Origin: JAPHTQ01 sp050299175
GTDB lineage: Bacteria; Pseudomonadota; Gammaproteobacteria; Thiohalomonadales; Thiohalomonadaceae
Length of the DNA: 36,320 nt
Reading direction: 5' to 3'
Assembly (NCBI GenBank): GCA_050299175.1
Contig: JBNKVM010000042.1
Span: 1-36,320, forward strand
This document shows positions 6,741 to 15,703 of the stretch, one piece after another. A program made the translations under genes and the position numbers. A model generated the notes under the pieces. That model did no database searches. It was given only the letters and a program-made list of their open reading frames with translations, and had not been told where the DNA came from. Numbering within the stretch: position 1 is the stretch's first letter; the number at the start of each line of letters is the position of its first letter.

Positions 6741-8326
6741 AAGATAAGAGACCCGAAACAATCGCCTTGACTCGCCGAGCGGCCCTGCGCGGCTTGGCCG
6801 GTCTGGGACTGACGGCCAGTGTTGCCAGCTCCTTGCTTCTGCCGGCCCGTGTTAGCGCGGAACTGACTCGGGAAGAGGCGCTGCGTCCCCGGCGGGGCGG
6901 ACGGATTCGCGTGGCCTGCATTGCCGCGTCGACGTTAGACACTATGGACCCGGCCAAGGGAAGTACGTCCACTGACTACGCCCGGCACTACATGTTCTAC
7001 AGTGGGCTCACCCAATACGACAGCGACCTAAGGGGACAGTTATCGTTGGCGGAGTCCCTGGAGACGGACGATCTGCAGGTCTGGAACGTCAGTCTACGGC
7101 ATGGTGTGGCTTTTCACGACGGCAAGCCGCTGGAACCGAGGGATGTGGTCTACTCCCTGATGCGCCATCGTGATGCCAGCGTCGGTTCCCGTGTCAAGCC
7201 CATTGCCGACCAGTTCGACAGCGTCGAGGTGACAGGACCGCGCCAAGTTCGGATTCGGTTGACGTACCCCAACGCCGACCTGCCGGAGATTTTGGCGGAC
7301 TCGCACTTCCTCATTATCAAGGACGGCACCAGCGACTTTCGCAGGTCGCCGGGTACAGGTCCCTACAAGCTCAAAGAGTTTACCCCTGGAGTGCGCACCA
7401 TCGGCGTACGCAATGAAAATTACTGGAAACCGGGCAGGCCCTACCTGGACGAAATCGAGTTGGTGGGAATTCCCGATGAAACCGCTCGGGTGAACGCGCT
7501 GCTATCAGGCGATGTTCAACTGGCCAATGCGATAGACCCCCGTTCCACGCGTCGGATCGAGAAGACTCCCGGCTTTCAGATGATGGACACACCTTCCAGT
7601 CTCTACACCAGCTTGGTTATTCGTCAGGATATACCGCCCACCAACAGTCGTCACTTGACCTTGGCTCTCAAGTATCTGATGGATCGTCCCACCATTCAAC
7701 GGGCCTTGTTCCGAGGATTTGCGACTATCGCCAACGACCATCCCGTGCATCCGAACCATCCCTTCTACGCCTCGGATCTGCCACAGAGACAGCACGACCC
7801 CGAGCGTGCCGCGTATCATTTGAAGAAAGGTGGCTTCGAGGGCCTGCGACTGCCAGCCTACGCGTCGCCGGCAGCTACGGGTTCCGTCGACATGGCGACG
7901 CTCCTGCAGATGTCGGCCATCCCTATCGGTCTCAATTTAGGGGTCAACCGGGTACCCTCGGGTGGCTACTGGTCCAACCATTGGGGAAAGCACCCGTTGT
8001 CATTCGGCAATGTAAATCCGCGGCCAACCCTGGATATGCTGTTTAGCCTGTTTTTTAAATCCGACGCGGAATGGAACACCTCCCGCTGGAACAACATCAA
8101 GTTTGATCAACTGCTGCAAGCGGCCCGCTCAGAGAGTGATCAGACCAAACGCAAGCAGATGTATGTCGACATGCAGGTGCTGGTTCACAATGAGTGCGGT
8201 ATCGGTATTCCAGTCTTTATGAACCTGCTCGACGGCTACGACTCGCGACTTAGAGGGCTTTCCCCCATTCCAATCGGTGGTCTGATGGGCTACTCATTTG
8301 CCGAGTATGTATGGCTGGAAGAATAA
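6737..8326 (+). CDS. ABC transporter substrate-binding protein, family 5 (peptide type), Tat-exported
   Basis: The 529-residue protein is a periplasmic solute-binding protein of the dipeptide/oligopeptide/nickel class (SBP_bac_5). It opens with a twin-arginine signal: LTRRAALRG around Arg13-Arg14, a hydrophobic stretch, and likely cleavage after ARVSA near residue 41. Typical family segments follow, such as TLDTMDPAKG, LRHGVAFHDGKPLEPRDVVY, the GTGPYKLKEF block, and VRNENYWKPGRPYLDEIEL. The gene overlaps the stop of the FAD remnant (ATGA) and is followed within 12 bases by the first permease. It captures the substrate for the importer encoded downstream. Peptides, amino-acid derivatives or opine-like amines are all possible for this family; the neighbouring PLP and kinase genes favour an amino-acid-like ligand. 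Confidence 0.92.
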   Translation: MKDKRPETIALTRRAALRGLAGLGLTASVASSLLLPARVSAELTREEALRPRRGGRIRVACIAASTLDTMDPAKGSTSTDYARHYMFYSGLTQYDSDLRGQLSLAESLETDDLQVWNVSLRHGVAFHDGKPLEPRDVVYSLMRHRDASVGSRVKPIADQFDSVEVTGPRQVRIRLTYPNADLPEILADSHFLIIKDGTSDFRRSPGTGPYKLKEFTPGVRTIGVRNENYWKPGRPYLDEIELVGIPDETARVNALLSGDVQLANAIDPRSTRRIEKTPGFQMMDTPSSLYTSLVIRQDIPPTNSRHLTLALKYLMDRPTIQRALFRGFATIANDHPVHPNHPFYASDLPQRQHDPERAAYHLKKGGFEGLRLPAYASPAATGSVDMATLLQMSAIPIGLNLGVNRVPSGGYWSNHWGKHPLSFGNVNPRPTLDMLFSLFFKSDAEWNTSRWNNIKFDQLLQAARSESDQTKRKQMYVDMQVLVHNECGIGIPVFMNLLDGYDSRLRGLSPIPIGGLMGYSFAEYVWLEE

Positions 8327-8338
8327 AAGGGTTTACCT

Positions 8339-9289
8339 ATGAGTACTATTGCCAACCTTTTCCTAAAGCGCCTGGGTACCTCGATGGTGACCCTGCTGCT
8401 AGTATCCGCGGTGGTCTTCCTGATCACCAACCTGCTGCCCGGCGACCCTGCACAGGCAATGCTAGGCCAGGCCGCCACTCCCGAAGTATTAGAAGCCCTA
8501 CGGGTAAAGCTAGGCCTCGATCAGCCGCCCCATATCCGCTACCTGAACTGGCTGGGGGCGTTACTCAGCGGTGACCCAGGCGTGTCGCTGGCTAACAACA
8601 TGCCGATAGCGGAACTGGTGTCCGACCGCTTACCACGCTCTTTATTGCTGGCCGGGATCACCGCCGTGGTCGCGGTGCCCTTTGCTCTGTTTGTGGGCAT
8701 TATGGCGGCCATGTACAGTGGTAGCCGCGTGGACCGATTCATCAGTTCCATTGTCATGTTTATCGTCGCCGTGCCGGAATTCCTGGTGGCGACAACGGCT
8801 GTGCTGATCTTTGCCGTGCAATTGGGTTGGCTGGCCTCCGTTTCCTACGCACCGCCGGATCCGAGCCTGTCGCAGTTTCTGGCGACCTATGCCCTGCCGG
8901 TCATGACGCTGTGCCTTGTTCTGATCGGGCAGATGGCCAGAATGACCCGCTCCGCGCTTATCGAGCAGATGCAGCAGCCCTATGTGGAGATGGCCGTCCT
9001 GAAGGGGGCGAGCCACTCCCGGTTGGTGCTGAGGCATGCGCTGCCTAACGCGGTAGGCCCTATCGCCAATGCCGTGGCTCTAAGCCTTTCCTATTTGATG
9101 GGCGGTGTGGTGATAGTGGAGGTCATCTTCAACTATCCGGGCATTGCCAGCCTGATGGTGGACTCGGTAACCAACCGCGACTTCCCACTGTTGCAGGTCT
9201 GCGCGATGCTCTTCTGTACCGGATACCTGATACTGGTGTTGATGGCCGATGTCTGCGCCATCCTGTCAAACCCCAAACTGCGCAAGTGA
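8339..9289 (+). CDS. ABC transporter permease, DppB/OppB type
   Basis: The 316-residue inner-membrane protein has the DppB/GsiC layout. The first membrane segment (LGTSMVTLLLVSAVVFLITN) is followed by the periplasmic LPGDPAQAMLG, a long periplasmic loop, then five further hydrophobic segments. The cytoplasmic EAA-like loop MAVLKGASHSRLVLRHALPN near residue 220 contacts the ATPase. The start at 8339 lies after an AAAAGGG site. The gene ends 7 bases before the second permease. It forms half of the translocation channel for the binding protein encoded upstream. Confidence 0.93.
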   Translation: MSTIANLFLKRLGTSMVTLLLVSAVVFLITNLLPGDPAQAMLGQAATPEVLEALRVKLGLDQPPHIRYLNWLGALLSGDPGVSLANNMPIAELVSDRLPRSLLLAGITAVVAVPFALFVGIMAAMYSGSRVDRFISSIVMFIVAVPEFLVATTAVLIFAVQLGWLASVSYAPPDPSLSQFLATYALPVMTLCLVLIGQMARMTRSALIEQMQQPYVEMAVLKGASHSRLVLRHALPNAVGPIANAVALSLSYLMGGVVIVEVIFNYPGIASLMVDSVTNRDFPLLQVCAMLFCTGYLILVLMADVCAILSNPKLRK

Positions 9290-9296
9290 GGCAACG

Positions 9297-10103
9297 ATGA
9301 AAAACTGGTATGACTATTTGGGCATCTCCGGCCTGGTGGGATTGGCGTTGGCGCTGCTTTGGATTTTCGTAAGCTTGACAGGTCCCATTATTGCGCCTTA
9401 CGGGCCCGGCGAAATCGTCGACTACGAAGTCTTCCTGCCTATGAGTTGGGAGCACCCGCTGGGTACCGATTACCTGGGGCGTAGCGTGCTGAGTCGCATC
9501 ATGGACGGCGCGCGCTTTACCGTGGGGCTGGCTTTTGCCGCCGCGCTGCTGGCCGCGTTTCTGGGAACGGGGTTGGGCCTGATATCTGCGGTGAGCGGCA
9601 AGGCTCTGGATGAGAGCATCAGTCGCGTAATGGATGCCCTGTTGGCTATCCCCAATAAAATCTTTGCCCTGGTGATGATCGCCGGATTCGGTTCTTCGAT
9701 ACCGCTTTTGTTGCTGATCACCGGCATCGCCTATACCCCCGGGGTGTTTCGGATAGCCCGGTCACTGGCGGTAAACATCAATCAGATGGACTACGTTCAG
9801 GTGGCTCGGGCAAGGGGTGAAGGTCGGCTCTACCTGGCCTGCTTTGAAGTACTCCCCAACATGATTCATCCCATGTTGACGGATTTTGGGCTGCGCTTCG
9901 TCTATGTGGTTCTGTTGTTGAGCAGTTTGAGCTTCCTGGGTCTTGGCGTGCAGCCTCCTAACGCTGACCTGGGATCTTTAGTCCGGGAAAACATGTCCGG
10001 TCTGTGGGACGGTGCGCCCGCCATTTTGGCCCCGGCGGCCGCCATTGCCAGTTTGACCATTGGCGTAAACCTGGTTATCGACAGTCTGCGCGGTCGGCGC
10101 TGA
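9297..10103 (+). CDS. ABC transporter permease, DppC/OppC type
   Basis: The 268-residue inner-membrane protein is the partner permease. It has an N-terminal membrane anchor, the conserved APYGPGEIVDY and HPLGTDYLGRSVLSRIMDGAR segments that mark DppC/GsiD proteins, and an EAA loop (VQVARARGEGRLYLACFEVLPN) near residue 170. The final segment LSFLGLGVQPPNADLGSL is also typical. ATG 9297 was chosen because it follows the DppB stop closely and starts just before the first hydrophobic helix. The ATPase gene starts 20 bases after it, with GGGAGCGAGA before its ATG. Together with the upstream permease it completes the channel. Confidence 0.93.
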   Translation: MKNWYDYLGISGLVGLALALLWIFVSLTGPIIAPYGPGEIVDYEVFLPMSWEHPLGTDYLGRSVLSRIMDGARFTVGLAFAAALLAAFLGTGLGLISAVSGKALDESISRVMDALLAIPNKIFALVMIAGFGSSIPLLLLITGIAYTPGVFRIARSLAVNINQMDYVQVARARGEGRLYLACFEVLPNMIHPMLTDFGLRFVYVVLLLSSLSFLGLGVQPPNADLGSLVRENMSGLWDGAPAILAPAAAIASLTIGVNLVIDSLRGRR

Positions 10104-10122
10104 ACGGCAAGGGAGCGAGAAT

Positions 10123-11976
10123 ATGAGTGATCTTATACGGGTAGAAAATCTCAGGGTTGTCGCCCGCAGCGATGACGGTCACGAGAAAACCATTGTCAGG
10201 GATGTTGGATTTTCCATTCCCCGCGGCGAGGTATTGGCGTTGATCGGCGAATCGGGCTCGGGGAAGACCACCATTGCATTGGCGCTGATGCGCTACGCAC
10301 GTAAGGGCTGCCACATTAGCGGCGGATCCATTCGACTCGGCGACACTGACTTGATGTCATTGAGCCAAAGTGAGCTGCAGTCCCTGCGCGGCCGGCGTGT
10401 CTCCTACGTGGCCCAGAGCGCGGCATCGAGCTTCAACCCCTCCATGAAAATCATGAGCCAGATACTGGAGGCCACCCAAATCCACCGCACCCTGCCCAGG
10501 AAAGAGGCGGAAGCGAAAGCGGTGGACCTGTTTCGGGCGCTGGCGCTGCCGAACCCGGAAACTATCGGTTCGCGCTATCCGCACCAGGTTTCAGGTGGGC
10601 AGTTGCAGCGCCTGATGGCGGCCATGGCCTTGATCACAGACCCCGAGCTGGTGATCTTCGACGAACCCACCACGGCGCTGGATGTGACCACGCAAATTGA
10701 CGTGCTGCAGGCCTTCAAGCGAGTGGTGGAAGAGCGGGGCATTACCGCTGTCTACGTCTCCCACGATCTGGCGGTGGTGGCGCAAATGGCTGATCAGGTG
10801 GTGGTGCTCAACAACGGAGAGATCCGCGAGATGGGCAGGACGGAACAGATCCTCAACGCCCCCGGGAACGACTACACCAAGCAGTTACTGGCCGCCGCGA
10901 GGCCAGCCCTGCGCAGTGCCGGGAACGCGGACGAGGTCGAAGAGCTGTTGCTCAGCGTCGAGGGTCTGGTGGCTGGTTACGGTAAGATTGGCGCGGACGG
11001 GCGGCCCACTATTCCCATACTGGAGGACATCGATCTCAGCATCAAGCGGGGGACAACCCTGGGCGTGATCGGTGAGTCCGGCTCTGGAAAGTCCACCCTG
11101 GCTCGCGTCATTGCCGGGCTGGTGCCGCCCGCCGCCGGCACGATCAAGTTGGCGGGCGAAACCCTCCCGGGTGACATGGCCCAGCGTACCCGGGAGCAGT
11201 TTCGGCGCGTACAGATCGTTTTTCAAAATGCCGATACCGCACTCAACCCGGCCCACACGGTAGAGCGTATCCTTGCCCGGCCGTTGGCTTTCTATCACGG
11301 TATCAAGGGCGACGCCAATGCCCAGCGTGTACGCGAACTGTTGGATCTTGTGCACCTGCCCGCGTCCATTGCCGCGCAGCCCTGTGCTCGCCTGTCGGGC
11401 GGGCAGAAGCAGCGCATCAACCTGGCTCGGGCGCTGGCCGCGGAGCCGGATCTGATTCTCTGCGACGAGGTAACCTCGGCGCTCGATACGGTGGTGGGCG
11501 CGGCGATTCTCGACCTGATGGCTGAACTGCGCCGCGAACTCGGCGTGTCCTTTATGTTCATCAGCCACGATATTTCGACGGTTCGTGCCGTATGCGATGA
11601 GATCCTGGTGCTCTACGCCGGCCAGAAAGTCGAGCACGGCAGCCGCGCCATCTTTAGCGCGCCGCCGTTCCATCCCTACACCGACCTGTTGATCGGCTCG
11701 GTCCCGGAGATGCGCCGTGGCTGGCTCGAACAGGCGGGTGTGCAACGGATGCTGCCGGCCGTTGCTGCGCCGTCTGGCGAGCGCGGTCTCTGTCCCTTTC
11801 TGGACCGTTGTCCGGTACGTATCGACGGGGTGTGCAACCGCGTTGCGCCACCGCGTGCGATTCTCCAAGACGGCAATGAAGTGCTCTGTCATCACAGCGA
11901 TGCTGAATTGCAACAATATCAACAGCGCATAGCGGAGCAACCAGAGGAAGTTTCATTATTAACGCGCGCTTTGTGA
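10123..11976 (+). CDS. Fused double ABC ATPase, DppD-DppF/GsiA type
   Basis: The 617-residue protein carries two complete ABC nucleotide-binding domains. Domain 1 has Walker A GESGSGKTT at residues 42-50, signature VSGGQLQRLM and Walker B LVIFDEPTTALD. Domain 2 has Walker A GESGSGKST near 316-324, signature LSGGQKQRINLARAL and Walker B LILCDEVTSALD, where Val replaces the usual Pro. The C-terminus has the oligopeptide-transporter cysteine motif CPFLDRCPVRIDGVC. A single fused ATPase is the arrangement of GsiA and YejF, whereas DppD and DppF are separate. It is the last gene of the importer operon and energises uptake through the two permeases. A short GTG frame overlaps its stop. Confidence 0.94.
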   Translation: MSDLIRVENLRVVARSDDGHEKTIVRDVGFSIPRGEVLALIGESGSGKTTIALALMRYARKGCHISGGSIRLGDTDLMSLSQSELQSLRGRRVSYVAQSAASSFNPSMKIMSQILEATQIHRTLPRKEAEAKAVDLFRALALPNPETIGSRYPHQVSGGQLQRLMAAMALITDPELVIFDEPTTALDVTTQIDVLQAFKRVVEERGITAVYVSHDLAVVAQMADQVVVLNNGEIREMGRTEQILNAPGNDYTKQLLAAARPALRSAGNADEVEELLLSVEGLVAGYGKIGADGRPTIPILEDIDLSIKRGTTLGVIGESGSGKSTLARVIAGLVPPAAGTIKLAGETLPGDMAQRTREQFRRVQIVFQNADTALNPAHTVERILARPLAFYHGIKGDANAQRVRELLDLVHLPASIAAQPCARLSGGQKQRINLARALAAEPDLILCDEVTSALDTVVGAAILDLMAELRRELGVSFMFISHDISTVRAVCDEILVLYAGQKVEHGSRAIFSAPPFHPYTDLLIGSVPEMRRGWLEQAGVQRMLPAVAAPSGERGLCPFLDRCPVRIDGVCNRVAPPRAILQDGNEVLCHHSDAELQQYQQRIAEQPEEVSLLTRAL

Positions 11977-12113
11977 GGCTGACCGAAAACCGGACGGGTG
12001 ACGCTGGCGCTTTCCTTACCCACCAAGGCCTTTGCCGGTTACAAGCACCGGGCGAAACGCAACAGACCCTGGTTGAGCTACTTCTAGCGGACGCAAACGT
12101 TATACACAATTAA
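11973..12113 (+). CDS. Possible 46-residue small ORF overlapping the ATPase stop
   Basis: A GTG overlapping the ATPase stop (GTGA) opens a 46-codon frame reading RLTENRTGDAGAFLTHQGL and onward, ending at TAA 12111-12113. I do not recognise it. It may be a fragment of a lost gene between the transporter and the PLP enzyme, or chance. No good ribosome site of its own is visible. Confidence 0.15.
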   Translation: MRLTENRTGDAGAFLTHQGLCRLQAPGETQQTLVELLLADANVIHN

Positions 12114-12138
12114 ACGGAAAGCAATAGGATTAAGCACA

Positions 12139-13296
12139 ATGACAGTATCGGCATCAAGAGCCACACTTCAATCTATCGAGACGCCCTGCTTGATACTCGA
12201 TGTTGATCGAATGGATCGCAATATCCAGCGGTTGAGATCCCACCTATCCCTACTTGGACCTGATTTAAGGCCCCACCTGAAGACTGCAAAATCGGTAGAA
12301 GCAGCCCGTCGGGTCATGACCAGTGAGACCGGGCCTGCCACGGTTTCCACCCTGAAGGAAGCGGAGCAATTCGCCAAAGCCGGTGTCCGCGACCTCATCT
12401 ATGCGGTCGGCATAGCGCCCGGAAAGTTGAATCGGGTGTTGGCGTTGCGGAATTCCGGCGTGGATCTTGCCGTCATTCTCGACACTGTAGAGCAGGCGCA
12501 CCTGGTTGCCGAGGCATCCCGTGAATCGGGTAGCCCCATTCCTGCGTTGATCGAGATTGATTGCGACGGTCATCGCTCTGGGGTTTTGCCGGACGAAAGC
12601 CAAAAATTGATTGATATTGGCCGCGCGCTTCACGATGGCGGCGCCGAACTGCGCGGAGTACTCACCCATGCCGGTGGTAGCTATGATGCCCGGGGGAGCG
12701 AAGCGCTTGAACAGTGCGCAGAAGTGGAGCGGGGCGGAGCAGTCAAGGCCGCAGAGACTCTACGCGAAGCCGGCCTGCCCTGTCCGGTCGTCAGTGTCGG
12801 CTCCACGCCGACTGCCCATTTCAGCCGTGATCTCACCGGTGTCACCGAAGTCCGGGCCGGCGTATTCGTCTTCTTCGATCTGGTCATGGCCGGCATAGGC
12901 GTCTGCAAGATTGACGATATCGCTGTCTCTGTACTGGCGACAGTCATCGGACATCAGCCAAGCAAGGGATGGATTCTAGTGGATGCTGGCTGGATGGCCA
13001 TGTCTCGCGATCGCGGCACTGCCAAACAGGAAGTCGACCAAGGTTATGGTCTGGTCTGCGACATCCACGGCAAGCCCTATGATGACCTGATCCTGGCAGA
13101 CGCCAATCAGGAGCACGGTGTCATCGCTCTGCGCCAGGGATCCAATGGCACGCTTCCCGATCTGCCGATTGGAGCACGGGTCCGTATTCTGCCGAACCAC
13201 GCCTGCGCCACTGGCGCCCAACATGATAGCTATCACGTCGTGCGCAGCGGCGCCGATGACATCGAAGCCGAATGGCCGCGATTTGGAGGATGGTAA
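12139..13296 (+). CDS. DSD1/D-threonine aldolase-fold PLP enzyme (D-3-hydroxy amino acid dehydratase or aldolase)
   Basis: The 385-residue protein has an N-terminal alanine-racemase-like barrel and the C-terminal metal site of the fold-type III family that includes D-threonine aldolase, eukaryotic-type D-serine dehydratase and D-threo-3-hydroxyaspartate dehydratase. The PLP lysine is probably Lys48 in RPHLKTAK. The metal ligands are probably His354 and Cys356 in PNHACATG. Other family blocks are TPCLILDVDRMDRN and VSTLKEAEQFAKAGV. The substrate should be a D-amino acid with a 3-hydroxyl. The next gene, overlapping by TAATG, is a RidA protein. RidA proteins remove reactive enamine/imine products, so dehydration is more likely than aldol cleavage. 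The gene follows the importer by 160 bases and is probably part of the same uptake and catabolic unit. Confidence 0.85.
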   Translation: MTVSASRATLQSIETPCLILDVDRMDRNIQRLRSHLSLLGPDLRPHLKTAKSVEAARRVMTSETGPATVSTLKEAEQFAKAGVRDLIYAVGIAPGKLNRVLALRNSGVDLAVILDTVEQAHLVAEASRESGSPIPALIEIDCDGHRSGVLPDESQKLIDIGRALHDGGAELRGVLTHAGGSYDARGSEALEQCAEVERGGAVKAAETLREAGLPCPVVSVGSTPTAHFSRDLTGVTEVRAGVFVFFDLVMAGIGVCKIDDIAVSVLATVIGHQPSKGWILVDAGWMAMSRDRGTAKQEVDQGYGLVCDIHGKPYDDLILADANQEHGVIALRQGSNGTLPDLPIGARVRILPNHACATGAQHDSYHVVRSGADDIEAEWPRFGGW

Positions 13297-13709
13297 TGGA
13301 TACTACAACCCCTATCGATATAACCACCGTCCTGACTGACAATGCCCCCGCCCCAGCCGGCCACTATGTCCAAGCCACGGTGTGCGGCGGGCTGGTCTAT
13401 GTGTCGGGCCAGTTGCCTGTCCGCCCTGACGGTACACACGCCCCTGAGGCTACTTTCGACGATCAGGCTCGGCAGGCGCTGAACAATCTGCTTGCCATCG
13501 TTGAAGCCGCCGGCAGCTCACCCGAACGTATTTTGAAAATAACAGCCTATATAGTCGGCGTGGAAAACTGGCCCGAGTTCAATGCCATCTATGCCGCCAC
13601 ACTGGGAGACATCAAACCCGCCCGGGTTGTGGTTCCTGTGCCCGAGCTTCACTATGGCTATCTTGTGGAAATCGAAGCTGTCGCGGCGCTGAATACGAAA
13701 ATAAATTAA
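13296..13709 (+). CDS. ridA: RidA family enamine/imine deaminase
   Basis: The 137-residue protein belongs to the RidA/YjgF/UK114 family. It shows the conserved blocks GGLVYVSGQLPVRPDG, DQARQALNNLLAIVEAAG, ILKITAYIVGVENWPEFN, and PARVVVPVPELHYGYLVEIEAVA. The arginine in PAR corresponds to the family's catalytic Arg105. RidA hydrolyses 2-aminoacrylate-type enamines and imines released by PLP dehydratases or oxidases. The ATG at 13296 overlaps the previous stop (TAATG) and has GGAGGA upstream, so it is translationally coupled to the DSD1-fold enzyme. Its likely role is to clear that enzyme's enamine product, and perhaps imines from the two FAD oxidases nearby. The following 216 bases show no gene. 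Confidence 0.92.
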   Translation: MDTTTPIDITTVLTDNAPAPAGHYVQATVCGGLVYVSGQLPVRPDGTHAPEATFDDQARQALNNLLAIVEAAGSSPERILKITAYIVGVENWPEFNAIYAATLGDIKPARVVVPVPELHYGYLVEIEAVAALNTKIN

Positions 13710-13925
13710 TTCGGTGGCTCCAAGATAGTGAAGTTGTCGCGACAGCAGGAGGTCGGACGATCATGCCCCGACAACGTTCGACCTCAATAGACGCCGCGAA
13801 AAATGCCGGCCATGCCTCAGATTAAAGTGAAAATTGCTTGAGTTTCGCAGCAATAAAGCATCTCTATTGCACAGATACCCATAAAATTGTTTGTGTCCAT
13901 CGAATTATTGCAGGAGATTAACCAA

Positions 13926-14630
13926 ATGGTATACAAACCGAAATTCATCAGCTTCGATTGCTACGGGACGCTCATTAACTTCGAAATGGGGCCGACTGCA
14001 AAAAAGATTTTCGAAGGTCGTGTTCCGACTGAACGGATGCCGGCTTTTTTAGAGAGTTTTCGATTCTACCGTCTCGATGAAGTATTGGGTGATTGGAAAC
14101 CGTTCTTTGACGTTGTTGAAAATTCCATCCAGCGGGCGTGCAAGGCGCACGACGTAGAATATCGTTCATCTGATGCGGTCGCATTGTACGACGCCATCCC
14201 GACCTGGCAGCCCCATCCGAACGTCGTCGAGACGCTGGAGGCAATCGCTCGGCACATCCCGCTGGTGATCCTGTCGAACTCGATGGTCGATTTGATTCCG
14301 CATAGCGTTGCCCACCTCAAGGCACCATTCCACGCCGTGTACACCGCCGAGGAAGCGCGCGCCTACAAACCGCGGGGGCAGGCTTTCGAGTACATGTTCG
14401 ATCAACTCGGCTGCGGGCCGGAGCAGATGTTGCACGTTTCGTCGAGCTTTCGTTACGATCTCATGACGGCGAATGATCTGGGCTTCATGGGCAAAGCGTT
14501 CATAGATCGCAACCATGAGCCCGCGTGCGAGGGCTATGGCGTCAACCGGTTGACTGATTTTCGCCAACTTGCCGACCTGGTTGGTATCGAAATCCCGTCG
14601 CAGGCTGCAATGTTGAATCGAGGTGCCTGA
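13926..14630 (+). CDS. HAD superfamily protein, type II haloacid dehalogenase-like (copy 2)
   Basis: The 234-residue protein is a close paralogue of the HAD at 5880. They share FDCYGT (nucleophile Asp11), the segment YRLDEVLGDWKPF, LVILSNSMVD, AYKPRGQAFEYMFDQLGCG and HVSSSFRYD. As in copy 1, Phe175 stands where dehalogenases have the catalytic Asn. ATG 13926 is preceded by AGGAG. The stop overlaps the kinase start as TGATG, so HAD, kinase and phospho-lyase form a coupled trio. Coupling to a kinase raises the possibility that it acts on a phosphorylated or otherwise activated intermediate, or repairs a dead-end phosphate; that is inference. The usual label 'haloacid dehalogenase type II' should not be taken as function. 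Confidence 0.86.
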   Translation: MVYKPKFISFDCYGTLINFEMGPTAKKIFEGRVPTERMPAFLESFRFYRLDEVLGDWKPFFDVVENSIQRACKAHDVEYRSSDAVALYDAIPTWQPHPNVVETLEAIARHIPLVILSNSMVDLIPHSVAHLKAPFHAVYTAEEARAYKPRGQAFEYMFDQLGCGPEQMLHVSSSFRYDLMTANDLGFMGKAFIDRNHEPACEGYGVNRLTDFRQLADLVGIEIPSQAAMLNRGA

Positions 14631-15703
14631 TGCCGGAGAAGCAATCGGTTGCGGCGGCACTGAGCACGGCGGTGCCCGATCTTGCCCTGGACGAAGTGGG
14701 AGAGCTGGTCAGCCGCCTTTACGGTATCACTGGCAGTATCAAGCCGCTCGCGGGTGAGCGCGATCAGAATTGCTGCATAGAGACCGCGGACGACACCCGT
14801 TACGTCGTCAAGATCAGCAACCCATCCGAGCAGGTGTCGGTGGTTGATTTTCAGATTGCTGCGCTCGAGCATATCGCCCGCGTCTCCCCGGATCAGCCGG
14901 TGCCTCACGTGGTGCCGACACTCGGCGGACGTACGCGGGATACGGTGAGGCTGGCCGACGGGGTTGAAACCACCGTGCGGATGCTGACCTATCTCGACGG
15001 CGTCCAGATCCGGGAGACTTCCCGTACCGCTGCTCAGCGCAGGGCAATGGGAGCAGTGCTGGCCAGGTTGGATCTCGCGTTGGGCGATTTCACCCATCCT
15101 GCGGCGACGCACGATCTACTCTGGAATGTCTCCGCAGCGCACCGGCTGATAGAAAAACTCGATGCCATCGTGGACGCCCCACGCCGTGCGCTCGCGGAGT
15201 CGTTCATGACGCGCTTCACCGACCACGTGCTGCCGCGCCTGGACTCGGTGAGGGCGCAGGTGATCCACAACGATTACCACCTCTACAACGTGCTGGTCAC
15301 ACCCGACGATCATGAACGCATTGTGGGGATTATCGACTTCGGTGACATGCTGCATGCGCCCCTGGTGGGTGAAGTGGCCACCGCGGCGGCTTTTCACATG
15401 ACTGGTAAGGACGATCCGTTCGAGGGGCCGGCGCAGTTCGTCGGGGCCTATCACGAGACGCTGCCGCTAACCGACATCGAGCAGGAGATCGTCGCCGACC
15501 TGATGGCGACACGTCACCTCATCACGGTGTTGATTTCGGAGTGGCGCGCCGTGCGCTACCCCGAGAACCGCGCCTACATCATGCGCCACAATCCCGCAGC
15601 CTGGGAGGCGCTGTCTCTGATGGCCGATCTTTCCCGCGATGAAGCGCGCGACCGACTCCTGACCGAAATACGAAGAGGAAAATCCAATGAAAAGCACCAC
15701 TGA
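14630..15703 (+). CDS. APH-fold hydroxyl kinase, hydroxylysine-kinase-like
   Basis: The 357-residue protein has the aminoglycoside phosphotransferase/choline kinase fold. The N-lobe contains LAGERDQNCCIET and the ATP-binding lysine region YVVKISNP. The hinge region is VRMLTYLDG. The catalytic loop is HNDYHLYN with His213, Asp215 and Asn220, and the metal-binding aspartate is Asp236 in IIDFGDM. It is directly coupled upstream to the HAD (TGATG) and downstream overlaps a phospho-lyase-type PLP enzyme by 17 bases. In animals the equivalent pair is hydroxylysine kinase plus 5-phosphohydroxylysine phospho-lyase (AGPHD1/AGXT2L2), and bacterial homologues occur linked or fused. It likely phosphorylates the hydroxyl of an amino alcohol such as hydroxylysine, ethanolamine or an analogue. 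Confidence 0.85.
   Translation: MPEKQSVAAALSTAVPDLALDEVGELVSRLYGITGSIKPLAGERDQNCCIETADDTRYVVKISNPSEQVSVVDFQIAALEHIARVSPDQPVPHVVPTLGGRTRDTVRLADGVETTVRMLTYLDGVQIRETSRTAAQRRAMGAVLARLDLALGDFTHPAATHDLLWNVSAAHRLIEKLDAIVDAPRRALAESFMTRFTDHVLPRLDSVRAQVIHNDYHLYNVLVTPDDHERIVGIIDFGDMLHAPLVGEVATAAAFHMTGKDDPFEGPAQFVGAYHETLPLTDIEQEIVADLMATRHLITVLISEWRAVRYPENRAYIMRHNPAAWEALSLMADLSRDEARDRLLTEIRRGKSNEKHH

Noticed and set aside
10885..11940. Minus-strand frame of about 351 codons opposite the double ATPase
   Set aside because: Antisense shadow; the ATPase frame has complete Walker and signature motifs.
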